This document shows, piece after piece, positions 14,561 to 21,962 of a stretch of DNA of 29,176 nucleotides (positions are counted from its first letter, which is position 1; each line of letters starts with the position of its first letter). Source of the stretch: CAZMRQ01 sp964568795 (lineage in GTDB: Bacteria > Pseudomonadota > Gammaproteobacteria > Comchoanobacterales > Comchoanobacteraceae); NCBI GenBank assembly GCA_964568795.1, contig CAZMRQ010000014.1:1-29176 (forward strand), read 5' to 3'. A program made the position numbers and the translations under genes. The notes under the pieces were generated by a model. It was not told the DNA's origin, searched no databases, and saw nothing but the letters and a program-made list of their open reading frames with translations.

Positions 14561-14887
14561 ATGATTTTGGTACTGACAACGCTGTGTTCAATACTTGCAG
14601 GAGCTCTCTGCGTAAGTTTATTTTACATTTTTAAATTTGCGAGGATTATTCTTAATATTGAAGAGTGCGTTGAATCAGCTATTTTAAACCTAGATGAATC
14701 TTATAACAAGATATCTGATATATTAGAAAAGCCTGTATTTTTTGATAGTCTTGAGGTTAGACAGACAATTGAGGAAATATCAGCTGCTAGAGCCCTTATG
14801 TTAGAAATAGCAGAAAAATTAACGGCGTCCCTGGTGATTGAAAACAATACGAAAGAGCAGCTTGATGAAGAAAACGAAGGTCCGTAA
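14561..14887 (+). CDS. Small membrane-anchored coiled-coil protein of unknown function
   Basis: A 108-residue protein whose ATG directly follows the TAG of the glycosyltransferase. Residues 1-25 form one hydrophobic segment (MILVLTTLCSILAGALCVSLFYIF) with no charged residues, followed by positively charged FKFAR, so a single N-terminal transmembrane helix with the rest in the cytoplasm is likely. The remainder is a predicted helix or coiled coil rich in Glu, Ile and Leu, ending in an acidic tail (KEQLDEENEGP). The last 23 bases overlap the sigma-like gene in another frame. I recognise no family; it could be an inner-membrane factor or a tail-assembly helper. Confidence 0.65.
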   Translation: MILVLTTLCSILAGALCVSLFYIFKFARIILNIEECVESAILNLDESYNKISDILEKPVFFDSLEVRQTIEEISAARALMLEIAEKLTASLVIENNTKEQLDEENEGP

Positions 14888-15593
14888 AGTAATAAAAAAG
14901 AAGCGTGGTAAAAATAATTACTTTGGACCAAAAGAAGACCAGGCTATAATTGATTTTCAAAAGTCAGACGATTTTCGTGAGAGAGAGATTCTGTATAGGG
15001 AATTAATTCTTCCCGCATTTGATAAGCTTACTGAGAATCTTATTTTTATTCATGAGTTTTATAGACTGCATGACTCATATGAGACACTTAAAGGCGACTG
15101 TGTAGAATTTTTATATGAGACTATTTATAAGTGGGATTCTACTCGAGGAAAGAAGGCGTTTTCTTACTTTAATGTAGTCGCAAAGAACTGGCTAATAATT
15201 CAATCCAAGAAAAGGATGAAGTATTTAAAGCGAAATGTGTCAATTGATGATCCTAAATCAATGGGCATCTATGAGCTAGACGCACTGCGAAATTTTAATG
15301 TAGTACCATCTCCTGACTCAATAGTTTCTCGTGATGAACGACTAAAGACAATATTTAATTGCCTGAGGGAAATTAAGTCAAAGCTAACAAATAAGAACGA
15401 GATATTGTGTATAGACGCAATAATAGTTGTATTTGAGAGCATTGAGGACCTGGACTTCTTCAACAAGCGAGCAGTTTTTCTGTACCTTAGGGAGATATCA
15501 GGGCTGTCACCAAAACAGTTGACAGCAGCAATCTCATCACTAAAGAAAAATTATAGGGAGTTACGAGGTAAAGATGGATTCGAAATTTTCTAG
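14865..15593 (+). CDS. Late-transcription sigma factor, T4 gp55-like
   Basis: About 242 residues with a sigma-70 region 2-like core. CVEFLYETIYKWDSTRGKKAFSY plus FNVVAKNWLIIQSKKRMKYLKRNVS corresponds to the core-binding and -10-recognition helices (Phe-Asp-x-x-x-Gly, aromatic-x-x-Val, then a basic stretch). A SIDDP-type linker and a helical C-terminus follow. The N-terminus is strongly basic. T4 gp55 (185 residues) directs RNA polymerase to late promoters together with the sliding clamp. The C-terminal residues DGFEIF resemble a hydrophobic clamp-binding tail, which is inference only. ATG 14865 is preferred over an in-frame TTG at 14838. The gene overlaps its neighbours on both sides and lies directly upstream of the baseplate block it may activate. 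Confidence 0.72.
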   Translation: MKKTKVRKVIKKKRGKNNYFGPKEDQAIIDFQKSDDFREREILYRELILPAFDKLTENLIFIHEFYRLHDSYETLKGDCVEFLYETIYKWDSTRGKKAFSYFNVVAKNWLIIQSKKRMKYLKRNVSIDDPKSMGIYELDALRNFNVVPSPDSIVSRDERLKTIFNCLREIKSKLTNKNEILCIDAIIVVFESIEDLDFFNKRAVFLYLREISGLSPKQLTAAISSLKKNYRELRGKDGFEIF

Positions 15594-15942
15594 TAAGGTC
15601 GACAATCTCCAAAAGACTGAAGAGAAGTTAAAGAAGTTTGGAAACTTACTTGACAAAATAGACGGCGCTGATAATAATATAAAGGCTCTCTGGCTTGAGA
15701 TATATGAGAATGCTATTGCTGACCGAGAGCGTGCTAGCATGCTTTATACTGATATATTCATAGATGTTAGGGGCACACCTGAAAAGCACGGCCTGTACGG
15801 CGTCCAGTTGACCAAGTACTTAGAGCGAATGTGCAAGTCCAACGATCAGCTTATACGTCTTGCAGAGATGATAGAGAGGGTTGACCGTCAGGACACATCT
15901 GTCAATGCTGACGATATTTTTAGTAAAATAACGGAGGGTTAG
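15574..15942 (+). CDS. Small helical phage protein of unknown function
   Basis: A 122-residue, highly charged, almost certainly all-helical protein with no transmembrane segment. It starts 20 bases before the end of the sigma-factor gene (GAGG upstream of ATG 15574) and ends just before the hub gene, so it is translated with the late block. A central pair of helices (ENAIADRERASMLYTDIF and QLTKYLERMCKSNDQLIRLA) is loosely reminiscent of the helical hairpin of T4-like small terminase subunits. The resemblance is one of layout only, and a chaperone or baseplate-assembly role is equally possible. I do not assign a function. Confidence 0.6.
   Translation: MDSKFSSKVDNLQKTEEKLKKFGNLLDKIDGADNNIKALWLEIYENAIADRERASMLYTDIFIDVRGTPEKHGLYGVQLTKYLERMCKSNDQLIRLAEMIERVDRQDTSVNADDIFSKITEG
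15933..15937 (+). promoter_or_regulatory. Shine-Dalgarno GGAGG deciding a GTG start
   Basis: GGAGG lies nine bases before GTG 15947, within the last codons of the upstream gene, and supports GTG as the hub-protein start. Confidence 0.6.
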
Positions 15943-15946
15943 GTTA

Positions 15947-17833
15947 GTGAGCGCATTCAAGCAGATGATTGTTACCGATGTCATACTAGACTCTGCGGCG
16001 ATAACTGACAAGTATGCGGCATTTTTAAAGGAGAATGTTGCTAACTTAAATGGCACTATTATTAACGCTAAGAATATTCCTCGAAACTCTATTTTAGCTA
16101 GAAGCATCCACGCCTCAGAGGGCACATCACAAGCCACTAGTAACCTTGAGTTAGTTTTACCATTTTTTTCTGCACACATATGTCCGCCTGTAAAACCAGG
16201 CGAGGTCGTATGGGTATTTTTATATGACTCCGATGAGCCGTTAGGACAGAAATCAATTGGATACTCTAACTTTAGAAGGATGCAGATGGGCCAGACATCT
16301 GTCAGAAATCTTTTGGACGAGAGCATAGAATCAGCTTCTGGGTTTAGAGTACCAGACGTCGGCTACTGGATTGGAAGGGTGTCATCATTCATGCAGTTTG
16401 AGGACACAAATTATACGGTGTTCTCCAGGGCATTTGGGCTAACATTGGACAATCAGGAGGGCGAGTATCCTGATAAGAACGAGAAATATAACGTTCCAAA
16501 GGGTGATTACTTTAGGACTGCACCTAATGCCGAAAATAATCCCAATGTTCCATCATTATTTACGAATGGCGCTGGTGTGGGACAACCAAGAATAATAGAA
16601 CCAGTAGGCACTATAGATGACATTTTTAATAATGCCACAGCTAACGGCGTGTTTGAGTTTGAGCCTGTTCCAAGGTTCACGAAGAGGCCAGGTGACCTTG
16701 TATTGCAGGGCTCAAATAATACTCTGATCAGCCTGGGTATTGATAGGACGGGCCCAATTGGTGTTCTGAATACTGATGAGTCAGGTCTTCCATTTCCCAT
16801 ACTCAGCGGCTCGGATGCCTCAAAGGTTGAGGAGGATTTCGTTCAGTTTGCCGGGACGATAGATATTGTTACAGGTCGTGGAAGGGGCTTTTTGGTTAAC
16901 TCCGACGGCGATCCGGAACTGACTTCGGCTCGTGTTATAAATACAGATGCCCAACGTGGTGAGAATCGCGATAATACCGGAATTGCTGAGAACGATAAGG
17001 ATCCTGAGAAATCTGATAATAAGAAGCCTAACTTAAACGAGGGAAATCCCGATTTCGTACTTGATTCGTCACGAATGTATGTCTCAATGCGGACAAACGG
17101 AGACAAGAACTTTGCATTACCTCAGCCGCCAATAACTGATAATTCGCCCGCTGACTTTTATACAGAAGGTGAGGACGGTGAGCTGGCCCACATACCGACA
17201 GACGAGGAGGGCACACCATTCATTATTACAAAGTCAGACGAGATTCGAATTATTGCCAGGAAGAACGAAAAAGACGAGCCTGTCGACGGAGCCCCCGAGA
17301 TTAATGGTAGTATTAAGATTGTCAAGGAGGGCGATGTCGGCGAAGACCTGGCCATGATTATAATGCATCCAGACGGTACAGTCCAGATAGACGCACCCAG
17401 GATAATACTCGGAAGGAATGACGTCGGGGCGTTCGATGACGGAGCGCAGCCAGGAAGTGATACAGAGACGGGATACGTTAAGTTTAGCCAGTACAATGTT
17501 CAGATGTCTGCGCTTCATGATGAGGTGACCAGATTGTCAAAGAGTGTTAAAAATATGGCAGATGGATTAAATACAATACTCAATGCTGTTGAAACTGTAT
17601 TCCAGAGTGCCATGGCAGGCCCGTTTCCAGTAGTCTCACTTCAGGGTCTAGGAAGTGCAACAATAATATCAACTATGTCTGAGCTCCTTATTAAAGGAAC
17701 AGATCAGACAGCTGCATACGAGATAGCTGACGCAGTTTCATCGGCAGTGGGAGGCGATGACACTGGATCAGGTGGCACAGGCCTGAAGGACAATATTCCC
17801 GATGCACGCTCAGACACAATTTTTGGAGAGTAG
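15947..17833 (+). CDS. gp5-like baseplate hub/central spike protein (OB-fold, no lysozyme)
   Basis: A 628-residue virion protein. Residues about 35-170 contain an OB-fold of the gp5/VgrG type, with LVLPFFSAHICPPVKPGEVVWVFLYD (69-94) as the clearest match and VPDVGYWIGRVS after it. A beta-rich middle follows, with KRPGDLVLQGSNNTLISLG and KSDEIRIIARKNE, and an acidic, low-complexity linker (about 340-365). A C-terminal helical region (VQMSALHDEVTRLSKSVKNMADGLN) could be a trimeric coil. T4 gp5 has a lysozyme domain between the OB-fold and the beta-helix; none is recognisable here, and no regular beta-helix repeat is seen. Its place just before gp25 and gp6 homologues supports the baseplate assignment. 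Confidence 0.75.
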   Translation: MSAFKQMIVTDVILDSAAITDKYAAFLKENVANLNGTIINAKNIPRNSILARSIHASEGTSQATSNLELVLPFFSAHICPPVKPGEVVWVFLYDSDEPLGQKSIGYSNFRRMQMGQTSVRNLLDESIESASGFRVPDVGYWIGRVSSFMQFEDTNYTVFSRAFGLTLDNQEGEYPDKNEKYNVPKGDYFRTAPNAENNPNVPSLFTNGAGVGQPRIIEPVGTIDDIFNNATANGVFEFEPVPRFTKRPGDLVLQGSNNTLISLGIDRTGPIGVLNTDESGLPFPILSGSDASKVEEDFVQFAGTIDIVTGRGRGFLVNSDGDPELTSARVINTDAQRGENRDNTGIAENDKDPEKSDNKKPNLNEGNPDFVLDSSRMYVSMRTNGDKNFALPQPPITDNSPADFYTEGEDGELAHIPTDEEGTPFIITKSDEIRIIARKNEKDEPVDGAPEINGSIKIVKEGDVGEDLAMIIMHPDGTVQIDAPRIILGRNDVGAFDDGAQPGSDTETGYVKFSQYNVQMSALHDEVTRLSKSVKNMADGLNTILNAVETVFQSAMAGPFPVVSLQGLGSATIISTMSELLIKGTDQTAAYEIADAVSSAVGGDDTGSGGTGLKDNIPDARSDTIFGE

Positions 17834-17836
17834 AGT

Positions 17837-18022
17837 ATGGCACTTGATAAGGATAATTTAAAGACAGAATTACTCAATGCAATGAAAAATCAGAACGATG
17901 GAAAGGAGGATCCAGACGGAAAGATGAGCGAATATGCTCAGCAAATTGCCGATGCGATTCACAAGTATGTTAGGACTGGGGAGGTTAACGTCCCTGGTGA
18001 GGGAAACAAGCCTGTAAGATAA
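17837..18022 (+). CDS. Small (61-residue) baseplate-region protein
   Basis: Starts at ATG 17837, three bases after the hub stop, with GGAG about nine bases upstream. Its centre, MSEYAQQIADAIHKYVRTGEV, is a single amphipathic helix of a kind common in short phage proteins encoded between spike and wedge genes. The tail (NVPGEGNKPVR) is Gly/Pro-rich. Position corresponds to that of the spike-tip gene 5.4 in T4, but the PAAR motifs are absent and it is shorter. It is probably a small virion or assembly component. Confidence 0.65.
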   Translation: MALDKDNLKTELLNAMKNQNDGKEDPDGKMSEYAQQIADAIHKYVRTGEVNVPGEGNKPVR

Positions 18023-18077
18023 TACTAACAATTAACTCACCAGGCGGATATTTAATCTCTGGTAATCTGGATTTACA
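18023..18077 (+). other. 55-base intergenic spacer before gp25-like gene
   Basis: Gap between the 61-residue gene and the gp25-like gene. It contains a CCAG (18040 region) and two later CTGG copies that could make only a weak four-base stem. No strong Shine-Dalgarno precedes ATG 18078; a GGAT is the nearest purine run. No clear promoter or terminator is seen. Confidence 0.3.
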
Positions 18078-18557
18078 ATGCCCACTATAGATTTTAAAAG
18101 TGTTGGAGTTAAAACCGTCACATTCCTTTCTAGTTCTGTCGAGGTCAAGCCGACCCCGATAGGCATTGTTACACCCCTGCGATTCGGAAATATTGAGGGT
18201 GGTATTTTTGAGATGTACACTTCTCTTAAAAAGACTCTCAACGATAATTTTAAAAATATGCTGTTGACCAATCACGGAGAGCGACTGGCACTGTATGACT
18301 TTGGCGCTAATTTACTGCCTTTGACTTTCGATGTTTCTGCTTTTGACAAGGATCAATTCGATGCGGATGCAGTAGTTAGAATAAAGACGACAGCATCTAA
18401 ATACATGCCTTTTTTGGCATTAAAGACATTCGAGTCAAGGACAGATCATCACGATAATAAGAGCATTGGAAAGATAATAATAAGGATCACCTATGACATT
18501 CCGCGACTGTCGGTCACGGATCAAGTCCAGGAGGTGACCCTCTTTGTAGGAGGTTAG
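18078..18557 (+). CDS. Baseplate wedge protein, gp25-like
   Basis: A 159-residue protein of the GPW/gp25 family. It has GIFEMYTSLKKTLNDNFKNMLLTNHGERL (42-70) followed by ALYDFGANLLPLTF (71-84), which is the family hallmark: a helix, an NxGER turn and xDFGxxL. FVGG ends the protein in a beta-strand (VQEVTLFVGG), as in wedge proteins. gp25 joins gp6 in the inner wedge and is shared by many contractile systems. The following gp6-like gene starts one base after its stop and its ribosome-binding site is inside this gene, so the two are co-translated. T4 gp25 is 132 residues; this one has a short N-terminal extension. Confidence 0.85.
   Translation: MPTIDFKSVGVKTVTFLSSSVEVKPTPIGIVTPLRFGNIEGGIFEMYTSLKKTLNDNFKNMLLTNHGERLALYDFGANLLPLTFDVSAFDKDQFDADAVVRIKTTASKYMPFLALKTFESRTDHHDNKSIGKIIIRITYDIPRLSVTDQVQEVTLFVGG
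18548..18553 (+). promoter_or_regulatory. Shine-Dalgarno AGGAGG deciding a GTG start
   Basis: AGGAGG lies five bases before GTG 18559, inside the end of the gp25-like gene. It supports GTG as the start of the gp6-like gene. Confidence 0.6.
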
Positions 18558-18558
18558 T

Positions 18559-20403
18559 GTGTCTACGAACACAAAAAAGAAACTATTGCCGGTAAGAAAT
18601 CGTTCATATCTTAACAGGGATTTTGATGGATTTAGAGCGCAGCTGCTTGAGTATGCTAAGACATTTTTCCCGGATAAAATAACTGATTTTTCCGAGGCCT
18701 CTGTGGGAGGTATGTTGCTGGATTTTGCCTCGTTTGTGGGCGATAACTTGTCTTTTTACTTAGACCACCAGTTTTCCGAGTTGAATCCAGCCACTGCTGT
18801 CGAGACAGATAATATAATAAGACTGTTAAAAGGTGCAGGTATTAAGACAAAAGGTGCATCGCCCGCCGTAGTCTATGTTACATTTAAGATTGAGGTACCA
18901 GCTATACAGTCTGGTTCAAGGTACATTCCAGATGCATCATTGCTCCCCCAGATTCTCAAAAAGACAGTTGTTACATCACAGTCAGGAATTAATTTTGAAC
19001 TGACAGATGATTTAAATTTTTCGTCCACAGACAACGCTGGCAATCTTAAGGCAGCTATTGAAGTTGCTACAACAACTTCATCAAAAGTTCCCGCTACATT
19101 CTTTTTATCACTAGCAGGTCTTTGTATATCTGGTAATCGCACACAGCAAAAAGTCACGATTCCTAATAATCTAGTTCCTTTTAGGACAATAAATCTTTCT
19201 AGGCCAAATGTTACAGAGATAATATCGATTATAGATTCAGATCTCAATGAGTATTATGAGGTAGATTCATTGAGTCAAGATACAATATTTACGGCAATGA
19301 CCAATAGGGGCATTGACAATGATCTCGTTAAAGAAAATATGGAGATGCGACCAGCTCCATATCGATATGTGACACGTACGAATTTTAGAAACAAACAAAC
19401 AACAATTATTTTTGGAAGTGGCGATGCAGACTCATTAGATGATGATATTGTTCCGGATCCTTCTGAGTTTGCTGTACCTCTCTATGGTAAAAGTAATTTT
19501 TCCAGATTTTCTATTGACCCTAATAACCTCCTAAAAACAAAGACTCTTGGAATATCACCTAAAGCCACAACACTGACAATAAGTTACAGGTCAGGAGGCG
19601 GCCTCGCACATAATGTTGCCGCCAACACAATAAAGACAGTCACGACTTTGTTTATAAAGTTTAACGCATCCCCCAGCACAAACGGCGCTAGATTTGTACA
19701 GTCAAGCCTACAGTTAAATAATAATCATGAAGCCTCAGGCGGTGAGAATGCCCCGACAATTAACGAGCTCAAGACATTAATTCCAGCTGCTAGAAATGCA
19801 CAATCTAGGATCGTGACAAGCCAGGATCTTTTGGCGAGGGTCTATACAATGCCTTCAAACTTTGGAAGGGTTTATCGTGCTAGCGTGAGATCTAATCCCA
19901 ATAATCCACTGGCAACCCAGTTGTTTATTATAAGCCGAAATGCTAAAGGGCAGCTTATTGTTTCGCCTGACGCATTAAAAATTAATCTGACAAATTACTT
20001 ACTTGAATTTCGCATGATATCCGATGCAATTGATATTTTAGACGCCCGCGTTATAAACCTTCAAGTACGATATAGCGTAACGGCTGACGACAAGGCTGAC
20101 AAGTCATCTCTAAACCAACAGATAATATCACAGTTAAAATCTTACTTTAAGGTGAAAAATTTTCAAATTGACCAAGTAATTCCACTTAATGACCTGCAAA
20201 ATTTAATATTTAATACACCGGGTGTCCTGTCTATTAAGGACCTAAGAGTGTATAGTCTTACGGGCACGTATAAGGGGCGTGAGTATTCAACTGTCGATTT
20301 TAGCGTTGCAGAAAATACTCTTAGAGATATAATATTACCACCTATCGGAGGCCTGTTCGAAATGAGGTATCCTGATTATGATATTATTGGGAGCGTAGAG
20401 TAA
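18559..20403 (+). CDS. Baseplate wedge protein, gp6/baseplate J-like
   Basis: A 614-residue wedge protein. The N-terminal part, SYLNRDFDGFRAQLLEYAKTFFPDKITDFSEASVGGMLLDFASFVGDNLSFYLDHQ region (about 16-70), has the typical baseplate_J opening: a helix with FxxLR/Q-like text, then the EASxGxMLL..A..GDxLxFYxD motif. ETDNIIRLLKGAGIKTKGASPA follows as usual. A later segment (RIVTSQDLLARVYTMPSNFGRVYRASV, about 415-441) matches the gp6 J-domain motif in which a residue pair bounds the DYxxxA-like strand, and a C-terminal region (QLKSYFKVKNFQIDQVIPLNDLQNLIFNTPGVLSI) is also characteristic. gp6 forms the continuous inner ring of the baseplate. The length is close to T4 gp6 (660). Confidence 0.88.
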   Translation: MSTNTKKKLLPVRNRSYLNRDFDGFRAQLLEYAKTFFPDKITDFSEASVGGMLLDFASFVGDNLSFYLDHQFSELNPATAVETDNIIRLLKGAGIKTKGASPAVVYVTFKIEVPAIQSGSRYIPDASLLPQILKKTVVTSQSGINFELTDDLNFSSTDNAGNLKAAIEVATTTSSKVPATFFLSLAGLCISGNRTQQKVTIPNNLVPFRTINLSRPNVTEIISIIDSDLNEYYEVDSLSQDTIFTAMTNRGIDNDLVKENMEMRPAPYRYVTRTNFRNKQTTIIFGSGDADSLDDDIVPDPSEFAVPLYGKSNFSRFSIDPNNLLKTKTLGISPKATTLTISYRSGGGLAHNVAANTIKTVTTLFIKFNASPSTNGARFVQSSLQLNNNHEASGGENAPTINELKTLIPAARNAQSRIVTSQDLLARVYTMPSNFGRVYRASVRSNPNNPLATQLFIISRNAKGQLIVSPDALKINLTNYLLEFRMISDAIDILDARVINLQVRYSVTADDKADKSSLNQQIISQLKSYFKVKNFQIDQVIPLNDLQNLIFNTPGVLSIKDLRVYSLTGTYKGREYSTVDFSVAENTLRDIILPPIGGLFEMRYPDYDIIGSVE

Positions 20404-21962
20404 TGTATCGCAAACTGCAGGCAATTAGTGACACCTATATTACTAATAAGGTGATAAATAATAAATTTCGGGCTACAGATGCTAATGTGGGTCAGGCCGG
20501 TACGCTTGATTTATTTAAATTATATGAGGAGAGCACACTTCCAGGTTCCTCAAGCAACGTTAGTGAACTGTCTAGAATTTTAATTAAGTTTGACCTGAAC
20601 CCACTAAGACAGTTAACCGGAAGTATTCTAGATATTTCTGATCCATCATTCTCGTGTCACCTAAAACTTATCGATGTTATAGGTGGCCAGACAGTGCCGT
20701 CTAATTTTGATTTAATTGTCTATCCGCTTTCTAAGTCTTTTGATGAAGGCGTTGGTCGTGATATAGTCACATTCACAGACCTTGATAAGGCTAATTTTAT
20801 AACATCATCATACACAAATAGTACTAATGTCGCATGGACGACACAGGGCGCCGATAGGGACGGCCTGCTTGGAAGCAATAATTTAGATATTATATCTAGC
20901 GGAAATTTAAATGACGGTGGTGGAATTGTCAGTCTATTCAGGACACAGTCATTTTCAGAAGGAAGTTCTAACCTATTGGTTGACGTAACGACATTGGTCT
21001 CGGCAACGTTAGTTAACATAATTCCTGATCACGGTTTTAGGATATCCTATTCAGGCACCCTGGAGACAGACAAACAGACACTGTTCGTTAAGCGATTTGC
21101 GTCACGTCACAGCACGCAGGTGGATAATCGACCAAGTTTAATTGTGCGATATAATGATTCTGTCAGAGATGATACTAATAACTTTTTCTTTGACCTGACA
21201 GGTTCTGTATTTTTAAACAATTATCATCGTGGAAATCCAGCTAACATTGTAGAAGGCACTGCGGCGACAGAGGTAAGCGGAGATAATTGTATCAAATTAA
21301 AACTGCAATCCGGTTCATTTTCAAAAACCGTAACAGGATCCCAGCATAAGATTGGAAATAATTTTATTACAGGTGTGTACTCAACATCTTTTGCGTTGTC
21401 ATCATATGATACTACTGCTGTGCTGGGGTCGGATACTGTTAAGATGTTCGCTGAAAAAAGCGGCTCCTTAACGCTAGACACAGTCTGGACATCGTTTACG
21501 AATACTACCACGAACCCATTTCTTTCATCATCACTAGTTGTAAAGGTCAATCCCAGGACGTCGTTTAGCAATTCACCTAAGCGTTTAAATGCGTCTATAA
21601 CTAACTTACGACATGCATATCGCTCAACAGAGAAGGTTAGGTTTAGGCTTTTTGTAGCTGACGTTGACAATGGTCCTAAATTTTCAAAGCTTCCGATTAT
21701 ACGACCAAGCTTAATTTTGGATGATGTATTTTATAGTATAATCAATAAGGGCACGGGTGATATTGTTATTCCATATGATGATGCCACCGGCACCGGCCTT
21801 TCAGCTACAAAATTATCGACAGATTCTGAGGGTATGTATTTTGACCTGTACATGTCTGACCTCTCGATCGGCAAGGTTTATAAAATAGAGCTGAAGATAA
21901 ATGATGACGGTATGGAACAGGTGATCCAAGACACGGGTGCATTTTTTAGAGTCGATAGCTAA
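20403..21962 (+). CDS. Structural baseplate/tail protein with DNRLRE-like N-terminal domain
   Basis: A 519-residue protein whose ATG overlaps the previous stop by one base. Residues 1-252 follow a DNRLRE/carbohydrate-binding-like pattern: DTYITNKVI at the start, RILIKFDLNPLR (58-69), a central WTTQG segment, LLVDVTTLVSATL (191-203) and FVKRFASRHSTQVDNRPSLIVRY (228-250), equivalent to the closing FxSRE..RPxLxVxY block. Two beta-rich modules follow (about 255-400 and 400-519), the last resembling an Ig-like domain (KVRFRLFVADVDNG, GKVYKIELKINDDG). No T4 gene product matches directly. It sits where T4 has gp7, so it is likely a peripheral wedge component; glycan binding is inferred from fold resemblance only. 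Confidence 0.68.
   Translation: MYRKLQAISDTYITNKVINNKFRATDANVGQAGTLDLFKLYEESTLPGSSSNVSELSRILIKFDLNPLRQLTGSILDISDPSFSCHLKLIDVIGGQTVPSNFDLIVYPLSKSFDEGVGRDIVTFTDLDKANFITSSYTNSTNVAWTTQGADRDGLLGSNNLDIISSGNLNDGGGIVSLFRTQSFSEGSSNLLVDVTTLVSATLVNIIPDHGFRISYSGTLETDKQTLFVKRFASRHSTQVDNRPSLIVRYNDSVRDDTNNFFFDLTGSVFLNNYHRGNPANIVEGTAATEVSGDNCIKLKLQSGSFSKTVTGSQHKIGNNFITGVYSTSFALSSYDTTAVLGSDTVKMFAEKSGSLTLDTVWTSFTNTTTNPFLSSSLVVKVNPRTSFSNSPKRLNASITNLRHAYRSTEKVRFRLFVADVDNGPKFSKLPIIRPSLILDDVFYSIINKGTGDIVIPYDDATGTGLSATKLSTDSEGMYFDLYMSDLSIGKVYKIELKINDDGMEQVIQDTGAFFRVDS

Noticed and set aside
15820..16326. Reverse-strand frame of 168 codons over the start of the hub gene
   Set aside because: Antisense to the OB-fold region of the hub, no recognisable domain. 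A shadow frame.
16936..16943. TATAAATA, identical to the T4 late-promoter element
   Set aside because: It lies in the middle of the hub gene coding for ...INTD..., about 900 bases before the next gene, and no such element was noticed in an intergenic gap. Probably chance.
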